In this document: piece by piece, positions 1 to 10,557 of the stretch
Numbering within the stretch: the first letter of the stretch is position 1
Layout of the letters: each line of letters begins with the position of its first letter
DNA from: Corythucha ciliata
Lineage: Eukaryota; Arthropoda; Insecta; Hemiptera; Tingidae
Direction: 5' to 3'
Assembly: GCA_038030265.1 (NCBI GenBank)
Contig: CM075938.1
Location: 46,431,189 to 46,495,188, forward strand
DNA length: 64,000 bases
Notes under the pieces: model-generated
The model's database searches: none
Seen by the model: only the letters and a program-made list of their open reading frames with translations
Told to the model about the DNA's origin: nothing
Program-made: the position numbers and the translations under genes

Positions 1-140
1 GAAGCCGGGGTTCCGCCGCAACAAAAATGACCCTGAAACATCGCGAATGGCTAGACCTGGGTCAACGCCCCCTCTCCTCACAACCACGACTTTGTAATTT
101 TGCGAAGGTTAAGACCATACCCAATACTTGCAGTTTCACA
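1..140. repeat. Degenerate ~30-bp repeat, family C-like edge
   Basis: Words such as CTGAAACATCGCGAATG, TTTGTAATTTTGCG and ACTTGCAGTTTCACAG recur about every 30-35 bases. They resemble the better preserved family C arrays near 14 kb and 23 kb, so this is probably the end of an array cut by the window edge. No coding content is seen. Confidence 0.4.
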
Positions 141-179
141 GACATTAGCTCAGAATTATGTGGATCCGCGCGACTGTTT

Positions 180-500
180 CTCTCTATTTCACGCTAAAAT
201 TGAATGAAACGTTATTACTCAATTTCAGCTGGTGAATTATTAGGGCTTCTTCTCGATTTTATTCGCGAATTTGCGACATTCTCAATTTTAGCATTGATTT
301 GTTTGATTTTTTCCCTTGTAGCCTTGCATTAGCGTTCTTTTCTTCATTTTATCAGCGGACTCCACCCAAGAACAGCACATTAGCTCTTTTCACAATTTCA
401 GCCATGAACTAGCGATTTCTCCCCATGCGCACTTTTGACCAAGAATTAGTACTTTTTCTCTACCTTAATAGCCACGAAGTTGCAGCCCGAGAACTATAGT
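180..500 (-). repeat. Degenerate ~30-bp repeat array, family A (antisense)
   Basis: The text alternates 'cgaattagcg/ttttctcaattttagccgcgaa'-like words with a spacing near 30 bases, for example TTTCACAATTTCAGCC near 390. It is the reverse complement of the family A word seen at 3.6-5.0 kb (core AATTCGCGGCTAAAATTGAG). Copies are heavily diverged, so the period is approximate. Confidence 0.55.
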
Positions 501-510
501 GCTTGTGTTT

Positions 511-2110
511 AAGAGCCAGGCGCAATATTCGAAGAATAAAGAGAGATAAAACCTTCGATTTTCTATTGAACGCTATTTTAAAGCATAATTTAATAGTGGA
601 AAAGCATGTGCCAATAGGAAATACAATAGGAAAATCTAGTGGGCGTTGGAATCATAAAGGGCTCATAGCTGGAAGCTGAAAAGGGAGGTTCATATTGAAC
701 CCCGGCAATGTTAAGTCTGCCACCGTCAATTCTGTTGCTTCTTATATTATTTCCGGTTTTTTTTTTTTTTTTACTACGACCAAGTTCAAATCGGTCACGA
801 AGTAGTTTTTCTCGTTAGCTCCCCTTCTCGGTGACAAACACCACAAGGATTGGGCTGCAAAACCGTATTCTAATAGAATTCTATAAGTATTGATGGACAG
901 ACCGGTATGCTTTTCTGGGAACGCTGTACAGAACAGGAAATCCACACTTTTCCTTGTTTCAAACTTCTATAATCAACACCTATGTGGAACTCATCATTAG
1001 ACCTATACGAAAAACGTTCATTCCAATCCCGAAAATTGCAAATCCTCCGTTATCGGAGGACCCTTGTATACGTTCTTAAATTACAGCGTGTTGGATGAAT
1101 TTTCGTTCTAACCATTTCAGCTCTTATTCCTTTTTTCCTGCCAATAAAACTTTTCTCGCTACACTTCGGAATTTCATTTGTTCCTACATTTTCAGACTTT
1201 CCTCCTGCCCTAGTTGTCAAAGCAACTATTTGCCACAATCCTTAACCCCCTTCGAGGCATCTTCTTTTTTCTTCTTTTTTACACTGTTTATATTAACTTG
1301 AAATGCTGCCTGCGATTAAATTGATGGCGTGAGGAAGGGGGGAGGGGGGATACGGTAATTTAACACATTTTGAAGTAGACTCCCTCCAACTTCTCCTCAC
1401 TGCAATTAACTAACTTTTTGGAATAAAAAAAAAAAGAAAAAGTACAAAGCCTGTCCACCCTTCATCCGATCCATGTCACGCCGCACCTAATTAAAAAATG
1501 TCACAAAGAAAACGCGAAGGGGTTGTCACGGTCATGCCTCTTTCTATCACCCTAAAAAGTTTGCTCCCTGCTACTTCCCTAGCCTAGCCACACTTTAGAG
1601 AGAGGTTTTTAATGAAACTAGAATCGACGTTGTAACGCATGGTGGAAAAGGTGGTGAGGGGGTTGGAGGAAGAAGAGGTTTAAAAAGATCACGCCTAATT
1701 TGCAGGAAAAAAGGGACCTCAAATAGGTTAGATGATCGTGGGTGATGATGGTTGGTGAAGGGGGGGGGGGTAAAAGAAAAGCGTTGCGGACAGTTTTATT
1801 AGTTGAGAGGATTTAATCGAATGAGAAGCAAAGAGGTCCAGGCCAACCTCTCCCCTTCACCACGCCATCATTCTTTTCTCTGAAAAGGTCTCATTTGGCG
1901 GTGGAAAAGTGTGGGTTGGTAGATTGAACAAATAGCAAACAAAATCTAATCCACTTAAAAAAAAAATAAATAAAAAAAAATAATCTTCTAAAGGCAGAGG
2001 CTAAAGGATGACAAGGTACATATTGTGTTTTCACAAAATGTGAAGCAATTTTCCCCACAATTTTAGTAGCGTCATAACAAATTTAAAGTCTATAAAAAAA
2101 AAATTAAAAA
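511..2110. other. No gene recognised
   Basis: AT-rich sequence with homopolymer tracts: T near 760, A near 1426, G near 1760 and A near 1965. Short open frames on both strands (for example 742-945 minus and 1050-1238 minus) lack splice context or recognisable motifs. I see no gene or element. Confidence 0.6.
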
Positions 2111-2277
2111 ATGCTCCGGGCAAACATAGAAGCGACCGACGAAATGGAGGCGGATCGCCGCCTCATTCTGGAATTCCCCACGTACTGGGACTATCTCGAC
2201 GATATGAACACTAAAAATGATCCAAAGTATTTTCGAAGCGTCATTCTGGCTCGGAAAGTGGCTATGTTAGGCTACAG
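2111..2277 (+). CDS. Candidate host exon 1 (unknown protein)
   Basis: An ATG at 2111 opens a frame of 55 codons plus two bases that ends exactly at an AG|GTAATG donor. Read-through hits a stop one codon later, which fits an exon border. The peptide is acidic and well mixed, with a Trp/Tyr-rich centre (FPTYWDYLDDMN), and does not look like repeat-derived sequence. It ends in phase 2 and fits the acceptor of the exon at 7522, where the split codon gives Arg. No acceptor is obvious just upstream, so it is treated as a first exon with an in-frame ATG. The family is not recognised. Function is unknown. Confidence 0.45.
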
Positions 2278-3540
2278 GTAATGTATTCACAGAGTCTCTG
2301 AGGGGCCATTAAAACAAACTCGTTTTAAAAAGGGATAAAATATCATCGGTGAGGAGCGTTGAATTCAAATTTTAAAAGGGCGAAAATCTCGATCAAATAG
2401 CCACTGATTCAGTTCATTGTTAATTTATATTGTGCAATATAGTCCCTACTGAGAATGTGAGAGATGAGAATGGGAAAGAGAAGAGAACGCAGTGATCTTA
2501 TCACAAATTATATAGTTAAAACTTAAAATTAACAATTCAGAACTGTTGTTCCCAGCTTGGGTTGGGGAAGAAGGCAAGTTGAACAAACGTGCAACGCAAG
2601 CTTAATTAAACGCACAAAACTCCAATGCTATAGGGTGAAACCCTCCATTCACCAAAAACAACTGCAGTTCTGAATTCTCAATTGCGTGAGGACGCATTAC
2701 GAGAGGGGGCAAAAAGGGTGCCATAATGATGATGATAAATCTTTTTTTTTTTATCCACAGGCCTCTAACCGAAACGCGGGCGAGAAAACTGTGTAGAGAT
2801 TGTGACCTTTGCAGTAGATTTGCTGGATGTCCCCCGCCCCCTCTACCAGAGTATCTTTTCACTGACCGTGTTGATCTTGTCTCCTAATCAATCACAATAG
2901 TTTATTACCCCGACAGCAAATATAAATATTGGTCTGTGGTGGCGGCGGGGGGGGGGGACCCTTCAAATTTTGTCAATTAGACAACATTTCGTCGTCAAGC
3001 TATTAAAAATGTAATGCTCGATTATTGCATTCAAAGTCGAGAATATGAAAAAAGGATTAAGTGATATTTTACTTGCCACAATATAAATGTTTGGAGGGCC
3101 TTTAAGCACTGAAGCTCAGTGCTTCCTGTAAAAACTGACAGTCCCTGAGCTTCTAGGCTGGGCTCCAAGTTACTGGCGATGATGAGTGAACAAAATAGCA
3201 TTGCTCATTGATCAGTTCGATGAATTTAATAATTTTGATATACGCTATGTGAAAATATGATGACTGCGCCTCTTGCTTTATTGGACATGAGCAGTCAGTT
3301 GATCATCGTTCATGTTCAGGCTTCGTGTTGGAGGAAGTACAAGAACGTCAAAAGGAGCCTTGAAATCAGTTGGACGGCGAATGACTTCTTTTGACGATTT
3401 TCAGTCCATATGGTCTCGAGAATCGAACTTAGCAGGTGTTCAGGAAATTGTGTGACTATGTTTGATTCAGTCCATGAAAGCGCTATCCTGAGAAGGCGCA
3501 CTAATGTGCTGTTCGTGGAGTAGTGCGTGACTAAAACTTT
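2278..3540. other. Putative intron, no other feature
   Basis: Lies between the two phase-compatible exons. It contains a poly(T) near 2743, a G-rich run near 2946-2957 and AT-rich filler. The minus-strand open frames at 2602-2862 and 3316-3501 have no motif and are probably chance. Confidence 0.5.
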
Positions 3541-5000
3541 GGAAAAATCAGTAATATTAGTGACTAAAACTGCGCTAATTCGCGGTTTCTCAATGCTACT
3601 TCCAGACTTAAATTCATTTTAAAAAATCACTGATTCTGGTGTATAGAGGGACCCTTTACAGCTGAAATGTGGGAAAAACGCTAATTGCCGATCTTGAGCC
3701 TCGCATGCGCCAAAAATTTAGAAAAAGCGCTATCGCGCACAAATGCATGACGCAATCGCGGCTAAAATGTGGGAAAACGCTAATTCAGGGATAAAATTGA
3801 GAAAAATGACTAATTCAATGATGAAATAATGAAAAAACGCTAGTTAGCGGTCAAAATTAAGAAAAAATACTTGAATCACGGGCAAAGCTTGAGAAAAATC
3901 ACTAATTCGACGCATAAACTTAACACTTCGTGGCAATAAAATTGAGAAAAGCTTTAAATCGCGGATGACACTGAGGAAAACGCTGATTCAGGGCTAAAAT
4001 TGTGGAATACGGTTAATTTACGGATTTAAATTAGAAAAGCGCTAATTTATGGACAAAATAGAGGGAAAACGCTAGAATTGGAAAAAATCGCTGATTCATG
4101 CGATTAAAAACGCCATAATTGCGTGTAGTTCTCATTGACGGCTAAATTGAGGAAAGTCAAAAGATGAAAACTATTTTGCGGCTAAAAAGTGCTAATATGC
4201 AGATCAAATTAAGAATATTCGCTTATATAAACGTCTAAAAAGAAGAAATACCGTTAATTCGCCCATGAAATTGAGAAAAAGCGCTAGTGTTGGAATAAAT
4301 TGTTGGAATAATTAAAAATATTAAATTACATTAAATTAAATAAGTGACGCTAGTTGGTGGCTAAAATAGTGAAAGATGGCTAATTCACTAATGAAAATGA
4401 AGGAAAACAGTAATTTACGGTTTATATGTACGGATAAAAACTCGAATTCGCGTGGCTGAAATAAAAAAAATTGCTAAAATTCAGAAAAAGCGCTAATTCG
4501 AAGATAAAATTGAAATAAAATCACTCACAAACATCTAAAATTCAGAAAAAATGCTAATTTGGGGATGAAGTGTTTAGAAATAGCGCTCCTTCGCGGACAA
4601 TTCGTGGCTTCTGAAGTCAGTTCCGCTCGCTAATTCGCTGAGAAAATCCAGGGAAAACGCTGATTGACGGTTTAAATGAAAAACTTCAACTCGTGAGGCT
4701 GTATTTGAGAAACATCTTTAATTCGTGGCTAAAATTAGAAACATGGATAATTCTGGATGAAATTAAGAAAAATTCGTTATAAACGTCTAAATTTAAGAAA
4801 AATGGCTATTTCGTCGATGAAATTCAAAAATCATTCGTGGTTAAAAATTAAGAGAAATGCCCATTTCAGAAGCTATACCTGACATTGAGAAATGTTGCTA
4901 ATTAACGGCCAAAATGGAGTAAAACACTATCGAGGTCAACATTTGGAAAAATCGTCAATTCGCGTGATGAGAACGCTACTCACTAATTCGCCAAGAAAAC
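3540..5000 (+). repeat. Degenerate ~30-bp repeat array, family A (sense)
   Basis: About 45 imperfect repeats of a unit whose core reads AATTCGCGGCTAAAATTGAG followed by GAAAAA and a GCGCT word. Spacing varies from about 27 to 35 bases. Substitutions are frequent and no two neighbours are identical, so this is an old array or one never homogenised. It lies in the putative intron between 2277 and 7522. The same unit recurs at 180, 15.5, 21.6, 24.7, 45.7 and 51.2 kb, in both orientations. Confidence 0.65.
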
Positions 5001-5035
5001 CCCATAATTTAACGCTGCGTAATTAGTATATTTCA

Positions 5036-5225
5036 CAACGAATGGTCGACTCTCATGTCCAGGTATCGTCTGCTGAGTGGGTTCGATTCTCACTACAGGC
5101 TGGATTATTTGAGCAAAGGTCAAATTATATGTAAAAAAGTTAAAAAGTAAAGTGTGTGCTCTCGCCCTCGTCGACGACACCTTAAAGGTAGTTGGACGTA
5201 AAGCCCCGTTGGTTTACCGACGATT
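5036..5225 (+). repeat. tRNA-derived SINE-like unit
   Basis: The 5' part has an A-box-like stretch (TGGTCGACTCTC) and, about 45 bases on, a B-box-like GGGTTCGATTCTCAC, the order and spacing of an internal Pol III promoter. The tRNA fold is not clean. The downstream body (GTCGACGACACC..., then AAGCCCCGTTGGTTTACC) is unrelated to tRNA, as in a tRNA-derived SINE. It has no poly(A) of its own. SINE identity is inferred from the promoter layout only. Confidence 0.35.
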
Positions 5226-5239
5226 ACTACTATTTGACA

Positions 5240-5784
5240 ACGAGTGAGGAAAGCGTCACTTTACGCGCGAGTTGTGTTCGGCGATCGAGGCGAAGCCGAG
5301 TTCGCTAATTACTATAACAACGAGCGCGTAAAGACGCTGCTCACAAGTTGCGAACGCTATTTTTCGCTTTACCGACCAAATATGAGGCACTTCACCACGA
5401 CTCACTCAAAACACGTCACTCCTAACAGTGACGGAATTAGTACATTTTATAACAAGTGCGGAAAGTAAGAAATATCGTGCGAGTGTTGTTAGACGAACGA
5501 GACAACCCCCTTAGACGAACGAGCACATGATATTTCACTTTCCGTCGAGTAATGAACGACGTTTTTCGCACGACGATGGGGAATTTATAGGCAGGTGCTC
5601 ATTCTGGAAATGTTATGGTATTTACGTGTGAGAAACCCAAACACAGTGAACAAACCAACAGGCACAGACAGGAAGAGGAACCAAAAACAAAAAACAAAAC
5701 AATAACAATTAACGTCATATCACAGAATTTAAGTTGAGACCTCATCTTGAGAATATAATCTGTGGACAGCAAACATTGGTTAAC

Positions 5785-5825
<41 letters not shown>

Positions 5826-6010
5826 CCAAATCAGACGTTCTCCTAACACACACCCGTGCCTTTTTCGTTTTTTCCGCACGGGTTGACGAAAACAGACACT
5901 TTCGAGGGAGGTTTTCAGTGCGGTTCTCATCACTTCCCGTGCGAAAAGTACTTTACATCACTCCTAGCAGTGACTTTAAGTACTTTCGTTCATTCCGTGA
6001 CGTAAAGTAA
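5240..6010. repeat. Diverged direct duplicate around a 37-nt poly(A)
   Basis: Two segments carry the same word order: near 5400-5470 (ACTCCTAACAGTGACGG... GGAAAGTAAG) and near 5940-6010 (ACTCCTAGCAGTGACTT... GTAAAGTAAG). Between them lies an uninterrupted run of 37 A at 5788-5824. The poly(A) may be the tail of a plus-strand retroposed sequence ending there (5599-5787 would then be its 3' part), but no target duplication was found. The ORFs crossing the run are homopolymer artefacts. Confidence 0.35.
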
Positions 6011-6129
6011 GCAAATAACACGCTGAGATTAAAGTGTTTCTATAGTGGTGAGGTTGCCATAGTGAAAATAGCCACTTTCTCCGTAGGTCAAGCGAAAAAT
6101 AGATATTTCTTGTGTATTTAGAGTCTGGT

Positions 6130-6530
6130 GCGTGGGGCTTCATAGAGATTTATGTCCTGGCCCTGAGCTCGATAAGTGCCCGATCCTTCCGGAGTGGATC
6201 CAAGCAATAGATGCCTACGCACGCTATAAGACTTCGGGCCCTGTCTGACAGCCAAGCTCCCCCCAAAAAATTGCACCAAAATAGAGCCAAGCCCCTACAA
6301 AGAACTAAACGGTAAAAATGAGGCCAGGCCATAGCCTCAAGTGCCGTGAATACTATAAGATGATCTAAATTTGTCTTGATGTCCTAAGGTGCATGGCAAA
6401 TGGTCAAGAGCATGACCGAGAATGAGGGTGTCTTTTTTTACCAAAAGGGTTCGAGGGAAATGAAATAGCAGATGACATCGCGAAAAAATAATCAGAGATG
6501 TCTTACGTCGGCCCAGAGCCATTCGAAACT
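6130..6530 (+). pseudogene. Fossil of a retrotransposon RNase H C-terminus
   Basis: At 6453-6488 one frame reads EGNEIADDIAKK, followed after a stop by SEMSYVGPEPF. This matches the end of the RNase H domain in I/LOA-type non-LTR elements (GNE.ADELA then a GPEPF-like tail; compare GNEKVDELAKSG at about 21.24 kb in this window). Upstream frames are shattered by stops and no catalytic Asp is legible. Only the short motif supports the call. Confidence 0.4.
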
Positions 6531-6539
6531 TCCAACCCT

Positions 6540-7521
6540 TCCTTCTTATAAAAACTGAATTAATTATATTATATCACAACAATAACGCTACTATTGGAGA
6601 CGATGAGTGCGGATCTCCATTGAGGGGGCAAAGCGAGGTAAGAAGGTCAAAAAATATTCAATGAGAATGATGAGAAAGCTGCCATTGGGTGTTGTGTTGA
6701 ACGTCACTTTCAAGTTCTACAAAACAAGTGGGGTACGCTCTGTACTTTAATATTGCAGGAGATCTCAGCTTTCCTACCTTCCCACGTCAAAACTCCGTCA
6801 CCTTACCCAAGAACTGAGTCTCGTCTCTAGAAATCTCCTTTAAAACTGCATTGACGAAGTCTAGGGAGTTGGGGTATAGGATATATACTTATATTTTGGG
6901 TTATAGGTCTAATCCCGCTTTCTTCCGGGATAAAAAACCAATTTTCTCCCGATTAAAACCAAAGAATAAGAGGGGGGAAGGTAGAGGGAGCCCTACCAAG
7001 TTGCCAAAAAAAAAAGAGTGATTTGTGGAGCTTTAAATTTATTGTTTTTCGCGGAAATAACGCCTTCCCTCTTTCCCCAACATCACCACGCCGACTATTC
7101 AAGCCTCTAAAAAAGGCGTTCCCCCTCCTCACTCTTCAAACCCAAACCATTCACTTTTTGCTATCAGAGGAACTTTTCAGGGCTTTGAAAACATGTTTTG
7201 ATACGCAGAAAACGAACAAACACTCCTTGCCCCTACATTTGCCGAACACCCTGAACTGAACTGGAAAACACCATCTGTTGCTTTTGTGAATGACAAAAAA
7301 AAAAAAAAAATGGTAGGTGTAGTACTTTGTTTTCGCGTAGAACTGGAGTAAATGCGTGGAAAAATTATTTAGACGACAGTTAGCTGTGAAGGGCTAAACA
7401 AAGTGGATATTCCACAGTTTGGAGGGTGTGAGGGTGCATGAAAAAAAAAAGGGAAGAGAGAGAGAGAGAGAAAAAAAAAGAAACTCTTTTCGAAATAATG
7501 TCAAATGTCTTCAGTTTTCAG
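6540..7521. other. No gene recognised (putative intron)
   Basis: Contains A runs near 7008 and 7294, a short (GA)n near 7455 and a T/C-rich stretch, but no protein motif. The plus open frame at 7023-7259 is low in conserved character and has no convincing splice sites. Confidence 0.5.
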
Positions 7522-7702
7522 GAGCACCGGTGAAACGATAAGCTACGAGGATTTCCTCAAAAGATGGAATCGAGTTCAAAAGTCTGTTTCCCCGCTTATG
7601 GCTCAATCTCCGTGCGTCAGCTCTCAACTTGCTATCGGCTCCGATCGACTCATCGAAGAATTGGCCGTTCGTGAGCGAGCAAATCGAAGCGGCATCATGC
7701 TG
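7522..7702 (+). CDS. Candidate host exon 2 (unknown protein)
   Basis: A TTTTCAG acceptor at 7521 opens a frame that starts in phase 2, completes an Arg codon with the exon ending at 2277, and runs 60 codons to a G|GTATAA donor at 7703. The peptide is charged and mixed (YEDFLKRWNRVQKSV early, IGSDRLIEELAVRERANR late), consistent with an alpha-helical segment. No family is recognised. Without the splice the frame stops two codons later. The next exon that could accept phase 0 was not found, so the link to 13686 is unproved. Confidence 0.45.
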
Positions 7703-8399
7703 GTATAAAACTCGTTTTTTAACCCCCCCCCCCATCACGCAGTAACATCACCCGTCTCATATTCAAATCCTTTTGACTAAACATTCTGTGGGGGTTTTGT
7801 TGTGTTGAGCGGAGAGGGGAGAATTATGTTGTCATTTTAACTCATGTTAAGAGTTAATGACACGGCACAATAGTGAATAAAGAAAGGGGCCAAGGGTTTT
7901 AAACATTTTCTTTGAAAATAACGTCGTGTGTCGTTAAACTCGGAACTTTAGAGGGTTTGGTTCGTTAACTTTTTTCTAGAGCTTTTTAATGTACCAGATT
8001 TTTCTCGAATTAAACCGGAATGTCGATGGGGCCGTATTGATGAGGATTTGCTAAATTTAATTATCTTTGAAATGGATAAGGTGAAGGGATACAGAAAAGG
8101 AGGAATGAGAATCATTTTAATCCCTATCTGCAAGGAAACTTCCCGCATCAGCATAGAAAACTGTTTAATGAGATTTGATTCCTTTGTTTTTCGTCGCTAA
8201 AGGATACAGCCTCAAAGTGAACAAGTGGGTTGGGATATTATTTCCCAAGAGCGTATGATTCCTAAGAAACTGTTCTAGTTATAGAACACAACAGAGCTTT
8301 CCTCGTCTTCATTAAATTGAAAATAAGGAAGTAAAACGAGACGTCCAACTACAGTGTTATTTAAAATGAATGACAAAATTTCAAACCCGCGTTGAGAAT
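7703..8399. other. No gene recognised
   Basis: AT-rich, with a C run near 7723-7732. The minus open frame at 7948-8154 shows no motif. Nothing supportable is seen. Confidence 0.5.
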
Positions 8400-8616
8400 G
8401 TTGGAAATTGGTTTTACTGAGCCAACTCCGCCTTTTTCAAGATCTAAACCGGCAAAACTGGTTCTTTGAAGAGTCAAACCCGAAAAATCGGTTTGTGATT
8501 GAGCCAAATAACCTGGAAAATTGATTTATTCCAGAGCTGCGCTGGCGAAATTAGGTTTTTGATTGGTGAAAAGCGCGAAATTGGGTTTTTAAATTATCAC
8601 CCCCCTGATTTTGTTT
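8400..8616 (+). repeat. Degenerate ~30-bp repeat, family B
   Basis: Repeated words of the type GAGCCAAATCC followed by GCGAAATTGGTTTTTG, with a spacing of about 30-40 bases. The same array resumes at 13181 after the hAT insertion, so the element landed inside it. Confidence 0.5.
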
Positions 8617-8624
8617 TTCTAGGA
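8617..8624. repeat. hAT target-site duplication, left
   Basis: TTCTAGGA directly precedes the element end and is repeated exactly at 13173-13180. An 8-bp duplication is the hallmark of hAT-superfamily insertion. Confidence 0.9.
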
Positions 8625-9017
8625 CAGTGGTTCTCAACCTTTTCACGGTCACGCCCCCCTTGGATCATGAAAATTTGTTGCGCTCCCCCCCCCCTTCCAA
8701 TTAGAGACATGTTAAAGACCCGAAACCACGAAAAGCTTCGATTTTGGTCAAACCACGAAGGGACGCACCCGTCTTTACGCACTTGCACACTTTTCAGAAT
8801 GTATAAAAAAAAGGTCGAAAACTCGTAAGTGCAATGAAGAGCCTCGACGTCCGCGGACCACGGTTGACCGCCTTGGAGTCGGGAAAATTGACCGAAATGG
8901 CAAGGCCAAACAGTCATTTATGACCACTTTTATAAGGACAATAGCCCACTTTGGTGCATTTTGATCTGGACCTAACAACGACAGCAACGTCTGAAGCACA
9001 ATGAAAGGCCCAGCCAC

Positions 9018-9778
9018 AGCCAAGGTCCAACCACAGCAAAAGTCCAACCACAGCAAAGGTCGAACCACTGCAAAGGAGCCACCACAGCAAAGGTCCAACC
9101 ACAGCCAAGCTCAAACCACAGCGAAGGTCCAACCACAGTTAAGCTCAAACCACAGCAAAGGTCCAATCACTGCAAAAGTCCAGCCACAGGAAAGGTCCAA
9201 CCACTGCAAAGGTCCATCCACAGCGAAGGTCCAACCACAGCATAAATCCGATCATGGTCAAGCTCAAACCACAGCCAAGGTCCAACCACAGCAAAGGTGA
9301 AACCAGTGCAAAGGACCCACCACAGCAAAGGTCCAACCACAGCCAAGCAAAAACCACAGCAAAGGTCCAACCTCAGCAAAGGTCCAACCACAGCAAAGGT
9401 CCAACCACAGCAAAAGTCCAACCACAGCAAAGGTCAAACCACTGTAAAGAACCCACCACAGTCAAGCTCAAACCACAGCAATGGTCCAACCACAGCAAAG
9501 GCCAAACCACTGCAAAGGACCAACCACAGCAAAGGTCCAAACACTGCAAAGATCCGATCACAGTCAAGCTCAAACCACAGCAAAGGTCCAAACTCGGCAA
9601 AGGTCCAACTCCTGCAAACGACCATCCACTGGAAAGGTCCAGCCACAGCAAAGGTCCAACCACAGCGAAGGTCCAACCACAGCAAAGGTCCAACCACTGC
9701 AAAGGTCCAACCACTGCAAAGATTCGATCACAGTCAAGCTCAAACCACAGCAAAGGTCAAACCACTGCAAAGGACCTA
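9018..9778 (+). repeat. 17-bp minisatellite inside the hAT element
   Basis: About 45 tandem copies of CAAAGGTCCAACCACAG with variants (CCACTGCAAAGG, CAGTCAAGCTCAAACC). The unit contains no stop trinucleotide in any frame of either strand. Because 17 is not a multiple of 3, each frame yields a 17-residue periodic peptide. This explains the many overlapping open frames on both strands from 9001 to 9848. They are not genes. A shorter array of the same unit is at 47530-47815. Confidence 0.9.
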
Positions 9779-10125
9779 CCAGGTGTGTGCCTTCTTCCCG
9801 CCCCGGCTTGATGCCTTGAAAGGCACATAACCGGGTGAAGACGGACATGACCCGACCGGGAAGTGACCCGACACGTGCAAGTCCTGGTTATCCTCGCCCC
9901 ACTCCCCGTCAGCCGTGCCAGTTGGTCAAGCCTGGCACGTTACCGGTGTGGACCGCTTGGTGGTGGGGAGTTTACAGGTGTTTTGTGGGACGAGGAGTGA
10001 CACCCATTGATGTGTTATGAGACAACTGATGTGCAGCTATCGTTGACCATTGAGCATATTGAGAGCGACGTAGGACGCTGTGAACGCGGTGTGGGACGGT
10101 TGTAGTCAGCGGTGGTTATTGCCAG

Positions 10126-10557
10126 TCAAGAGTTCTGCACACCAGTGCTCTGGGTGCCCTGTACCGCCGATCTGTTCATCATGGCGGGTCCTGTGCCTCT
10201 ACGGTGCTGCCAAGCGTTTGCAAAGGCCAAGAAGCGACGTGTTGTTGCTTTTGTTGTTAGAAGGCGGCTGAGGTCCCGAGGTATTTTCCATCTAGCACGA
10301 AGGGAGCTGAAGAGATCACATCTTAGCAGAATGTGCTCCGCTGTTTCCGGTTCACTGCCGCAGGGACAGTTTGGTTCATCTCGGCGTTTGTGGAAGTGTA
10401 ATTTGCCGTTAAAGGAGCCATGGCCGGAGAGGAGCTGTACTGCCGGGTAGCTGAGGAAATTCCACTTCTTTCGCAGGCGGTCCTCGATTGATGGGAGGAT
10501 GAGGTGCGTGTGGCGCCCTGTCGTTCCACTGTCACATTCAGTTTGCCATTGAACCGG
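10126..10557 (-). pseudogene. R1-like ORF2 C-terminus with CCHC motif
   Basis: In the frame shifted from the RT frame, the minus strand reads WQTECDSGTTGRHTHLILPS and later CPCGSEPETAEHILLRC, a CX1CX8HX4C zinc knuckle typical of the C-terminus of R1-group elements. The frame closes with a TGA at 10128-10126. It is separated from the RT frame by a one-base shift near 10558, so the present copy cannot make the full protein in one frame. The overlapping minus and plus short frames here are shadows. Confidence 0.7.

Noticed and set aside
3540..5000. Tandem ~30-bp spacing suggestive of a CRISPR array
   Set aside because: No conserved direct repeat or unique spacers: every position varies, no cas genes, and the context is eukaryotic.
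5599..6010. Three ORFs with long Phe or Lys runs
   Set aside because: They are read through the 37-nt poly(A) homopolymer.
9001..9848. Several long overlapping ORFs on both strands (up to 185 codons)
   Set aside because: All arise from the stop-free 17-bp tandem unit; every frame is open, so openness has no coding meaning.
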